Below, piece after piece: positions 24,090 through 34,354 of a stretch of DNA of 64,000 bases. Under the pieces are notes generated by a model, which was given only the letters and a program-made list of their open reading frames with translations, made no database searches and was not told the origin of the DNA. Each line of letters opens with the position of its first letter. Positions within the stretch are counted from its first letter, which is position 1. The position numbers and the translations under genes are program-made. The DNA is from Reticulascus tulasneorum (Eukaryota > Ascomycota > Sordariomycetes > Glomerellales > Reticulascaceae): contig LSAX01000009.1 in the NCBI GenBank assembly GCA_001557505.1, positions 2,294,001 through 2,358,000 of the forward strand. Direction: 5' to 3'.

Positions 24090-25846
24090 TCAAGCTTTGG
24101 AGCGCTTCCTACGTCTTTGCTCCCTTGAATAGATCAATCCGTGCGAGAGTAGGAGATACTTGGCAAAGAAATCCTCTGCAAAGTCGTCAAACTTCCTGTA
24201 GTCGGCGCCGAGGTGGTACGCTGCCGCAATGCCACTGACACACGCAAGTTCATGCATGTTCTACCAAGGCCAAATCAGTAAGTACGAAAATCTCATTCAC
24301 GCAGACTTGCACCTGCGATTGGCCACATACCACAAGAGTCCAAGAACCTGCGAACCAAGTGTTCTGCTTTCCATTGAGAAACATCATGCCGGGTACGACT
24401 CGGAGGTAATGCTGCCAGCGATGCCCCAACTGGTGCCACCAGTTTCGTCTTAGTATCTTGTCCTCGTCGATCTGGTTAATTGTCCACAAATGCTCCTTTC
24501 GCCTGTCGAGAAAAATAGTTTGATACACAGGTTCGTACCCTTTGGTGCTTTCCCTCTTCGCCTCGAGAAACTGGTGCTGGTAGTTACTGCAATTGAATGA
24601 CATTTCCATCAGTCGTGGATCTTCGGCGTAAGACTTCGTAAAATACATGGGCGAGAATCCTCGTGACGACCGCCCATCCCCTCTGGAAAAAGCTATCTGC
24701 TCTTGCTGGGACTTTGATTTCGGGGCTGCACATAGTTCCGGGTCGAACGCTGTCTCGTAGTGGGACTCGAAGTACTTTCGATCCGTGTGAGTGATGGTTA
24801 TGTCGTCGTAGAATGCTGCTCCACCCAGAACAAATCTTTCCCTCCAAGACGCGGTCTTGCCGAGCAAACGCAGCGCGTCGTCGGCAAGGACGCATAGAAC
24901 CAAGTCATCGAAGGCTTCGGTCTTGACCTCACCGCTATCCAAGATCTTCGTCTGGAGCAGGATCCCCTTTGGCGTTCGGGCCACGACGCGGGAGACATCC
25001 GTTCCCAACCTTATCTCTACCCCCTTGGAGATGAGGTCCGCTTTCCAGTCGTCGTAAAATGCGTGGAGGTTATCGAAGGTAACCATGGGTGGCAAATTCG
25101 GCAGTAATGTGTCTGGGTCGTAATCCCACAGCTTCATATTCGGGTCATTGAACAAGCGCTCCACGATGGCAGATGGGACATTTGCGGTCTGATTACCAGT
25201 TCCGAGAAACAAAGCAATTAAAGGGTATACCATCTTTTCTCCGAACTCCTTCCTGAAGAAGAAGAATCGTAGCATGATTCTGATGGGGACGAGACCCAAC
25301 ACCGGCATTGTCCATTTGATCAGCCTCAGCAGGATACCAAACTTTCGAATGTCGGAGGAAAACTGCTCGACCAGTTTGCTTGGGAAACAGTTGGTCCAAA
25401 ATCCACCAACCCCTTTGCCGAATGAGACTTGTAACTCGACGTCTTTGGCATCATGGCCATACTTATGAAAGAAATCAAACGTATGCTTGAATATCTGAAG
25501 TGATGCAAGCCCCGCCAATCAGTTAGTGACACCACAATATCTCTAATGGGCCAACACAAGGGCACTTGCCTTGGAACCGCCTTGCACTCCGTTGTTCATC
25601 CATGCAGCCCCGAATCTCCGTTCATCCAGAGCAATGGTAGTGGCCTGACCGCCTGTAACATCGTTCCTCTCGAGCACCGTGACCTTGTACCTTTCAGGAT
25701 GTTGAGCTAGAGTAGCGGCACAGGACTAATACCAATTAGTTAATTGAATCTCAACAGAATAGGGGTGTTTGATGGTATGGGCACACCATCCCTGCTGCGC
25801 CGGCCCCGACTATCACGACATGTTTTTTTCCTTTGTCAGAAGTCAT
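24090..25846 (-). CDS. FAD-dependent amine-oxidase-like oxidoreductase
   Basis: Four exons (25787-25846, 25570-25725, 24331-25494 and 24090-24260) join to 516 aa. The N-terminus carries the dinucleotide-binding fold VVIVGAGAAGM, continuing into the ERNDVTGGQATT segment of the NAD(P)-binding-8/amine oxidase class. This Rossmann motif is split by intron 1. The C-terminal HELACVSGIAAAYHLGADY is the second FAD-contacting segment usual in this superfamily. A basic tail (EQRRKRSKA) ends the protein. Intron 2 (25495-25569) has a GC donor (AAG|GCAAGT) rather than GT; no GT donor keeps the frame. The substrate is unknown. Neighbours (PNRC-like, TDP1) give no pathway clue, and no biosynthetic cluster is visible. 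Confidence 0.82.
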
Positions 25847-26535
25847 CAGGAGATATAAGGCCAAATGTGTTGGAATCAGGAACTGGTCGTGGAAAGTTCA
25901 CAATAGCTCGTTACAACTTAGTTAGCTCAACTTGAGTGGACCAAGACCAATTTGTATTTTCACAATACAGAGACCAAATAGAAACACTCTATGGGAATGG
26001 GGGTAGGTAGCGTTATAAGTTTCTTAAGGCCCTCTGTTGCTTTTCGTGGACGTCATTGATTACACGGTAGGAATACTCCATCAAATCTGAAATCGATTAC
26101 ACAACCACTTGGGCCGAACACAAGTGCAGACCCTATACCTCGCAAACCATAGCGCCATGAGAAAACGCAGTTGAGTAGTCGACAGGAGAAGGAATCTGAA
26201 ACTCGCAAGCTGTAAACCTCAGCTCTAGAAGTGGCGAGAAGATCTCTACGGAGTACATCCAAGAGAGAAGTTGCTGGAGGCTTAAATTAATCGCCAAGAG
26301 TGCATCAGCAAATCACGTGATTTCGCGTTCGAACTGACAGGGGTCCCATAACCCACATTCTATGTGTCTCACGCACGCGCATCGTCCTCCCTGTTCACGG
26401 ATGGTAGTTGACAAGGCACACTACCTAACTCATGATACGAGGTTGAGAAACAAGGCGGCAATACCGTTACAATATTGGCTTTGCCAGGGAACATTTTCCC
26501 TTAACTATTTCCTGAGTTCTTGTTAGATCGCAGTC
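25847..26535. other. divergent promoter region FAD oxidoreductase/TDP1
   Basis: The 689-bp stretch between two divergent start codons must contain both promoters. The sequence is unremarkable, and no coding or RNA signal was recognised. Confidence 0.55.
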
Positions 26536-29189
26536 ATGGCGGAGGACGATCGAAGTTCAATATCTGCTGGTGATGACGATGCAGACTTGCAGTATGCCAT
26601 TGCGTTGTCTCTCCAACAGGATGAGGCGTCAGATATGATCCCGGTTCAATCTAGCCAATCGTCTGCTGGAAACCAACCCGAGATCAAGAACCAGTCTTTG
26701 CCCCAGCCCGTCGGGACAGGCATTGGGATCATGGCTTTGAATCGGAAGGTTATGGAGGAGGAACGGCTGGCCAGGCTACGGAAACGTTCCGCAGCTGAAG
26801 CAGAACTTTCAGGCCAGCCCGAACAGCAAAAGCTGAAGGTTTCTGTCAATTCTTCTGGCAGTGGGGATCTGTCCCCAGACGAGCAACGAAAGGAGCTGCT
26901 GTATCCGACCGGGACAGTCAAGAAAACGTGGGCATTTGGCTACCCAAGAACCGGAGACGACATCAAGATCGAGGAAGTCCTCCAGAAGAACGAGCTTCAG
27001 CTGGCAGTTCTCTCATCCTTCCAGTGGGACGACCGCTGGATTTTGTCGAAAATGGATATGACGAAAACAAAGATGATATTCGTAGCATATGCTGCTAATG
27101 AAACCCAAGTAAGTCAACGAACCGGACCCCATCTTCCCGTCATACTGCCCCATTTCGGGCTGCCTCATAGCGGAGAACCGGTGGTCAAAAATTGGCACAG
27201 AAGGAGTGGGAATCCTGGGTTGCCGTGGGATATTCAGGAGAGATTCCACCAGCGATTCTGTTGAAGATGGCACGGTTTTCACGTTTCATTCCTCTTATTC
27301 TTCTACCGAATATTCAATGCCAAGCTTCAACGGACAGCTTTGGGTATCTCACCAGTGTAACATCGAGACAGTGATCGTCTATATGTGTCGTCACCTGCTT
27401 TGCTTGACCTGGCCGATACCACATCTTTTTATCCCTATTTTCAGCAATCATTGAAGTCGATTTCAATATGCAGTATCAGACTTGTGACTAATGATTGCCT
27501 ACCAGAAAGCGACAATGCAAGCAAATGTGCCACCAGGTGTCGTCCGATTTTGCTTCCCCCCAATGTACGGAGGAGGTTGTATGCATTCGAAGTTGCAGTT
27601 GTTGAAGTACGAAAGGTCAGAATCAGCTAAAGTACCAGCCCTTGTTGCATCAATACTCATATCTCCTTTTAGATACCTTCGTATTGTCGTCCCGTCTGGT
27701 AACCTAGTCCCATACGATTGGGGAGAGACTGGTGTTCTGGAAAACGTAATTCCTCCGGGGGTACGCAGTGAACCCAACACTGATACTTGGTAGATGGTTT
27801 TTCTCATCGATCTTCCTCGTCTCGCCTCTCCAGCAAATGGTGTACAAACTGTTTTCGGTACAGAATTGCGCCGATTCCTACAAGCACTTGGACTGGAGAA
27901 GAAACTCATTGAAAGCCTCGATAACTATGACTTCTCGGAAACGAGTCGATATGGCTTCGTTCACACAATGTAAGTTACCAAGACATTCACTCGCGCGTGC
28001 TACCAGGCCATCCTTATACTGACAGTGCTCAATAGTGCTGGCAGTCACACAGACGACACTTGGCAGTATACAGGCGAGTAAGGTTTTGGCTGCGGATATG
28101 TTCGTGATTTGCTGATCGGTCTTAACAGGCCATTGTGGTCTCGGCCACGCTGTTGATAAGCTTGGGCTGGCCACTGGGGATCCTGTGGATGTTGACTACG
28201 TGGTATGTTGCCGAGACTTCACGGAGTCATCGCCCAGCCTCCAGCGCGACACCTGCTAACCTGTCTGCGCTCCACTCTAGTGCTCGTCATTGGGGGCTCT
28301 CAATAAGGGATACCTAACGTTACTCTATCAAGCTTGCCAGGGTTCGGCCATCTCTTCCAATTGGATAGGCCTAGATGGCAGCGATGTTAGCGTTTCTGAC
28401 GTACAGTATAGGCCGCAGCGGTATGAGCGAATACGAATCGATGCTCTCAAAACCAGGGAAGAGTAAGGCCACGGGCGAGTCGGCTGCGGCTGGGCCTTTG
28501 GCGCCATCCACATCATTACGAGACCGCTTCCGCATTTATTTCCCGACGCACAAGACGGTTTCGGGAAGCAGAGGTGGTACGCAAGTGAGTATGCCCGCCG
28601 AGGTTGTGCTCGAACCGGGCAATCCCGTTAACCACGCAACATTCCACTAACTGCATGTCTGGAAAAGGCAGCCGGCACCATTTGCTTCCAGCAAAAGTGG
28701 TGGAATGCATCGACATTCCCCCGGGAACTGTTGCGAGACGCTGTGAGCGTGCGACATGGGCTCCTAATGCATCACAAAATCATGTTTGTCCACAGAACCG
28801 GTCGACAACAAGCCTCTCAAGGCTGGGCTTATGTGGGAAGTGCGAACCTATCTGAGAGCGCATGGTACGTGAATCACTGCAGTTTGGGCTCTTCTGGTAC
28901 CGTGTATTGGCTACCTTCTCAACCAAGTGGCTAACCTAAGTTGTACCATAGGGGCAAGCTAGTAAGGGACCGGGCATCAGGAAAGGCCAAACTTAACTGT
29001 CGCAATTGGGAATGTGGTGTGCTGGTTCCCGTTGACAATAACGCAGACTCGCTAGGAGCGACACGGGGGCCTGGTCTGGGAATGTTTGAGGCCACAGTTC
29101 CAGTCCCAATGCTTTCGCAGACCATTTCTTACCAGTCCGACGACGGAGAACCCACAAGTACACCCTGGTTATTCTCAAGGGCAGACTGA
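26536..29189 (+). CDS. TDP1: tyrosyl-DNA phosphodiesterase with N-terminal UIM
   Basis: Tdp1 hydrolyses 3'-phosphotyrosyl bonds left by trapped topoisomerase I. Ten exons: 26536-27108, 27506-27615, 27673-27745, 27794-27969, 28036-28073, 28129-28202, 28281-28341, 28412-28584, 28668-28864 and 28952-29189. They join to 570 aa. The two HKN active-site motifs are MHSKLQLLKY with SGNLVPYDW, and HHKIMFV with GSANLSESAW. Residues about 15-31 (DADLQYAIALSLQQDEA) read as a ubiquitin-interacting motif. Two introns are odd: the first is 397 nt, long for this genome, and the fifth (28074-28128) needs a GC donor (CAG|GCGAGT) to restore YTGHCGLGHAV. Only the joined exons give a continuous frame. The two most distal exons carry the second catalytic motif. 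Confidence 0.9.
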
Positions 29190-30795
29190 TCAATGCGGTG
29201 TTACGATTCCCTCTAATAATGTACCAGGCAATGACAATATATGCAAAGGACGAACGTGCATGAACGAGAGGAGACATGGCAGAGGCCAAGGCGTGATGGC
29301 ACTATCAGTTGCAAGGAGGAGAAAACCAATGTCTTGGAGGCTTAGGACTCGCGAACTGAGCACATTTCCCTGGTCGACGCATTCAACGCAATTGCACCCA
29401 TAGAGATGGGATCCACATTGCCGGTCGCTTCTGTCGATGGCAGACTGGCATCTCTGTAGTGGAGCTGGGGTTCGAAGTTGGAGATGGAGATGGTGTTTAT
29501 AGATACGCGCTGTTGGACCATGGGCCGGACCTGGGAATTTCCGCTAGATCGCAGACGTCCTTCAATACCGTCTACGCAGGCCATTAGCTCTTTCAAGACC
29601 TTGCAGCTCTCCTGTCCCGACCACTGCAGACTGCCTTGCAGGCGGGTCATTTTAGTAGCTGGCGAAAAGGCGCCTGGGGATCGTGATCGGCCATGAGGGG
29701 TAATACCACTAGACTAGTATCTAGGTAGTTTGGTGTACCCCGGCTAGTTAACTGCCTGACTGCCTAATTTCATACCTTAGGTGAGGAACCACTGGACAAC
29801 CTCTTGTTTATGAATGGCCAGTTACATGGTAGTCGTCTTGCACTCCCTGGTGGGTAAAGCCGTCGGCTTGGCAGCAGAGCCATCCCCCGCCTAGCCTTGA
29901 AAGTGCCTGCGCTATGGAAGTAAGTAGTAGTAAGTTATTGTCAATACAATATTGCAGTGTGGTCCGCTACATTGAAAGCATCACTCCGTTGGCGGGCAAG
30001 TAAGGATTAGAGGCTTAGCTCTGCCTACCCCGAAATCAGCTCTGCACTAGTCCGTACAGATTACTTTAATGATGCTAGGTAGTATGTATGCACGTGGGTT
30101 GCTTGTATTTTTGTGGACGGGGAATGCTCTGTATGGATGTATGTATGCATGTATGGAACGTCCAATCCAGTTGTATGTACCTAGACCTTGATCGTGATGG
30201 ATCCGATCACTGCAGAGATGGAAGGGCTTGGGCAGATACTGGGGGGGCAGGGCTTCTGGTTATGGCGCATTTGCGGCTTAATTTGGCGCGGGAAGAGAGA
30301 CACGATGTGCAGCGGCGGCGGCGGCGTGCAAGAGTCAAGCGAGACATGATCGGTGGACCGAGGCGGTCCTCCAGTGGCAGAGTCAGCAAGCTGTCAGTCA
30401 GACTCTTCCATTTTCGGCGTTGGGGAAGAAGCAAGCCCCGCCGTTCTCGCATCGATCACCCCCGCTCATCGACGAGGGCGAACTGGCACACAGGCTGTGC
30501 GGCCTGGCAAGCGACAAGTTGGTTGGTCGGTTTGTTGGTGGCTTTCTTTTCCCAAATGCAGAGTCCCTGTCCTTATCTAAGTGTGTATGTACGCCTGGAC
30601 AGTACATATGTAATGCGGTATGTAGCCAGTGGCGTTCATCGCTCTAGCACATTGTCGCACTCCCCAGATCCGGGCAGGGGAGCGAAGGCCTAGCTTTACC
30701 GTCTCGGCATTCCAGGCACGGTTCCGGTAGGTCGCATTGGAATCTGTGATGTGACCGATCTCTGTCATGTTGGGGACGATTCGACGAACTGGACG

Positions 30796-30916
30796 GATAC
30801 ATACATACATACGGACTACATATATATATACATACATATATACGTACATACATACGCAAAGACATACATACATACATCTACATACTTACACAGACACACA
30901 CAGACACACGCACACC
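30796..30916. repeat. compound (CATA)n/(TA)n/(CACA)n microsatellite
   Basis: About 120 bp are built almost entirely from CATA and TA units, grading into CACA units. The translated frames here are Thr/Tyr/His or Cys/Met/Val-Tyr repeats, which are artefacts of the repeat. Confidence 0.9.
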
Positions 30917-31501
30917 GAGTCTTATATGCATCTATCACAGCTGGCGGTCGATCTAATGTTCCCCGACCAGCATGCCTACCTACGCAGGTAATGCCATGGC
31001 GATAGAGTTGCTGAAAGTGACGCACAGGTGCTGCGGTGGCTTGTGAAGGGCCCAGTTCTGACTTTAACCTGGTTTCGTTGTCGAAGATCTGTCCTTGCCG
31101 CATTTAAGGTTAGCCCCGTCGATGGAAGTGCCGGTTGGTCTTTGGAGCTAAATCGGGAGCAGTTGACCAAGAGTTCGCCTTGGCAACGCAAGATATCTCC
31201 TCCGCATCGGGTGCTTCCAGCTTGCAATTGCATACTACATACGTACGTAGTTTAGTTCCCTAACACAAGGCAGGCCAAGCAAGTACCTTGATGTTCGCCG
31301 CCGACAAGGATTTGCGACGTGCATTGGCCAATTAGATGAGGGGCACATCGGGGGGCGGCCGTTTCCCCATCTCCCTCCATCTATCTGGACAGTCTGAGGT
31401 TTGTGATACCAGCGACACATTTGCAAACACGACCCAACAACAGAGACCGGCGAACAGGGTGCTCGCAGATGCACTGATGTGACCTGTCTTGGCAACAGCA
31501 A

Positions 31502-31532
31502 CCCCCCCCCCCCCTTTTTCCCCCCCGGGGGG
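31502..31532. repeat. homopolymer C13-T5-C7-G6 block
   Basis: Thirteen Cs are followed by five Ts, seven Cs and six Gs; the C/G end can form a short hairpin. Such tracts are error-prone in sequencing, so lengths may be imprecise. Confidence 0.8.
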
Positions 31533-31687
31533 TCGCTTGATCGACTTGCTGGTGGCTGGCCAAGATCTCTTAATGCAAATGCAAGTCACCCAATATGTAC
31601 GTACAACATGTCAATACGTCCTGACAGGCTAGATTGAGCCCAGTATCCCCGAGGAGCTTGGAGAGTGTTGGTCTCTCTACCGCAATG

Positions 31688-31743
31688 CGCGCGCGCACAC
31701 ACACACACACACTCACTCACACTCACACACAGACACACACACA
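31688..31743. repeat. (GC)n-(AC)n microsatellite
   Basis: A short GCGCGC start passes into an AC run with scattered CT interruptions over about 55 bp, inside the long spacer upstream of the WOPR gene. Confidence 0.9.
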
Positions 31744-31927
31744 ATTGCGTTTCTCTGTTTGCATGTGCCTATGTCCGTGCTCGTGCCTGTAGGAGCTGGG
31801 CGAGGATTTGCGAGCAAGCAAAATCAAAGGCTGAATCGCGGCAACATTGGGGTTGACAATACCACCACCTCCATCTCTTCTGTTTCCTGCCTGAGCCCTG
31901 GTCCTGTCCGGGAGATGTGGTACTGAC

Positions 31928-31989
31928 CCTTTTTTTTTCTTTCTTTTTTTCTTTTTTCCCCTTCTTTCCTTCTTCCTCCTTCTGCTCCC
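31928..31989. repeat. polypyrimidine tract
   Basis: Sixty bases of almost pure T and C. Located 2.4 kb upstream of the WOPR start codon; it could be a promoter element or simple low-complexity DNA. Confidence 0.8.
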
Positions 31990-34354
31990 TTGGCAGATAT
32001 GTTGCCCATGTCTCCCGGTGCAAAAGAAGGACCGGATGTGGGCAGCGAAACAGAGAGCACGACGCAGGCCAGTAGGTCGAAATATCATTCCTTTGGGTGT
32101 CAAGTAGGTCTTACCTTACTCTGCATGACAGAGCCATGGTCACATCGAGGCATGGAACAAGCAACCGATGTTCTTACGCTGTCAACCCGTATCCGGACTC
32201 AAGTTCCTAGGCATGTAAGTAATGTTCTGGGCTAGTCGCCCGTCAGATACCTCACCACGTGAAGCAGGGTGCGAGAGGTCGATTGAAGGTGCCGTGCTTC
32301 TGTTTGCCCTTGCTGGCTTGGGGCTGCCGGACTGGGCGGCAGCGCCTTGCGCAAGTCCGCGCGATCCACAGCCATGTAAGATATCCACGCACCTGCTGTA
32401 TGCAATTAGGTGGGTAAAGATATTAGCTTCTCCAGGTCCGTTCCCGAGGTGAGGAACGCAGCATACCTGCACCTGAGGTAGGCAATTACACAGATAGATA
32501 CCATCTCTGCTCATAACTGGGTACTGGCGGTCGCGAGCCAAGAAGTAGTACGTACCTTGTACCTTTATGGCAGAGAGGTTTAGCCCCTCAATCCATCCAT
32601 CACACACAGCAGTTCGATTGGCCCACTTGTGGCGTTGCACTTGAAGTGCGACTTGCCTCAGTATTCATAGCACCTACATACTTCGTAGCAAGAGGCAACA
32701 AAACGAGCTAAGTAGGATCCGTACATAATTGCTTGCTTATTCGTACTCGGCCAGCAGGCACGCATCGCTTGCAGATACTTGGTCGCTACCTACTGCCAGA
32801 CATCTACATTTGTCGCCGCACTGTCAGGTACCGGCTGGTCTAGTACTAGTGAGTTGGCCTGACTCTGGGATGAGTTGTGGACCGCTTCTGATCCCGCGAC
32901 ATCTCTCGCATCCCAGATCTCCCCTCCCCTTTCCCTTTCAGTTTGTCATCGGTGCCCATCTCCTTCCCATCTCCAGGCTCCCCAACTATCCTTAGCGTTG
33001 TTCGTGAGCACCGCGCGCCCACCTTGTGCTCTGTTGTTGGGCGCGGCCTCGTCCGTCGACTGCCGCCGTTTCTCCTCTCGTGCATCGTTTCCCAGCACGA
33101 TCAGAACCCAACCTACAAATACTGGAGTGGGCTACCCACAAACGTCTAATTGTCCGACGCCAACCGATCGTACTCTCAGGCTCATTCAACTTGGAGTGTT
33201 CCTGGTTCCATATACAGACGGCCACCGGTCTGCCGTGGTACTGTGTCTTGTCAAGTCGCCGGTTGATGCAGAATGCTCCGAGCCCACTGAATTACTTGCC
33301 AACGTCAAGACGGAGCCCGACGCCATTCCAGCAATTCGACAAAGGCCGTCCTGCATTTGGTTCCTCAATTCAGCCGGGCGAGTTTGGCACGCAAACGCAT
33401 TGTTGGGCTTCAAATAGCTCGTACCCGCACCCCTTTTCCACTGTCCTTGGTCTCGACGACTCTTCGTCTCGGGGTGTCATACAGTCGCCCAGCAAGGCCC
33501 CATTTGTGGAAACCGAACGTCACCATCGCCCAAAGTCACTCGTCCCACGGTCCCAGATACCAGGGCACCGACACACGAAGAAGACTAACATCGCGCACAG
33601 CTAGCAGTGGCCGTATAAAAGCTCGTGCAGCGCTTGCCAAACTCTAAACCCCGATTTCGTGGCCCAGAAGCTGGTTCCTGATTCACGCCACACTACTTTG
33701 TGTTGACCAGCCGGGGCAACTCTTTTCGTCTTGTAGGCCGTGGCCTAATATAGCCAACCTGACCGAGAAGACGCAGACAGATTTCTGCTACTCGCATGCC
33801 GTGGGAGCCTTTACATGCGGGCCAGAGTTCTCGCATAGTACGCTGCAGTTTGAAAGGTGGTACCCCAGGGAAGCGGAACTCGATCGAAAAGCTGAACAAC
33901 ACCAAGCACCTCACTCGGGACTACTCTATCCAACCCATCCATCTCCATTCACCTTACCCATCAGTGTTTCCTCGGTACCCCCCCCTTCTTTCTCTTGTCC
34001 CTCTCTTGCCCCTCGCTGCCCTATCTGTCAACCACCCGCTCACTAAACCAACTCTGATTGCCTTCCCACCCCTTCGAGGGGTCAACTGCGGCCAGTCTTG
34101 ATCATCGCTCGCCGAGGACGCCTCTTATGATACTGCGCTATTCGTCGTCCCGTCAAACCCGCGCCATCGTCCATCTCTGCGCCCACTCCGCCAAACATTC
34201 TTCAGTTCATACAGCAGCCCCATATGCGACGAGGTAGCAAAGTGACTGTATATCGAAAGACATCCTGCGCCAAGGGGCACCAGCTCCGCAGGTTCGTGCC
34301 ATGTTCATGGACAGGGTCAACCCAAGCCAGAAGTTAACCGTAGCAGACTAGAGC

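Larger units (their letters stand above)
29190..34354. promoter_or_regulatory. 5.2-kb gene-free upstream region of the WOPR regulator
   Basis: No protein family could be found on either strand over this span. The left part (29190-30100) contains the TDP1 3' region and CCTAGG/GTAC-rich sequence. The middle (30.8-32 kb) is microsatellite-rich. The right part (32.85-34.2 kb) is C/T-rich on the plus strand, as expected of a long 5' leader and promoter. Open frames here (for example 32875-33417 and 33026-33604) overlap one another and consist of Ser/Pro/Arg-rich sequence. WOPR genes such as Candida WOR1 are known for exceptionally long intergenic control regions, which makes a regulatory reading plausible but unproven. 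Confidence 0.45.

Noticed and set aside
28342..28520. Reading TDP1 exon 7 straight through 28342-28462
   Set aside because: This frame ends in a stop without the conserved G-M-S-E-Y region; removing the 70-nt intron 28342-28411 restores it.
30577..30991. Tyr/Thr/His-rich frames on both strands
   Set aside because: Direct translation of the CATA/CACA microsatellite.
32875..33604. Two overlapping frames of 180 and 192 codons
   Set aside because: They overlap in different frames, start at non-conserved positions and are Ser/Pro/Arg-rich; they lie in the C/T-rich leader of the WOPR gene.
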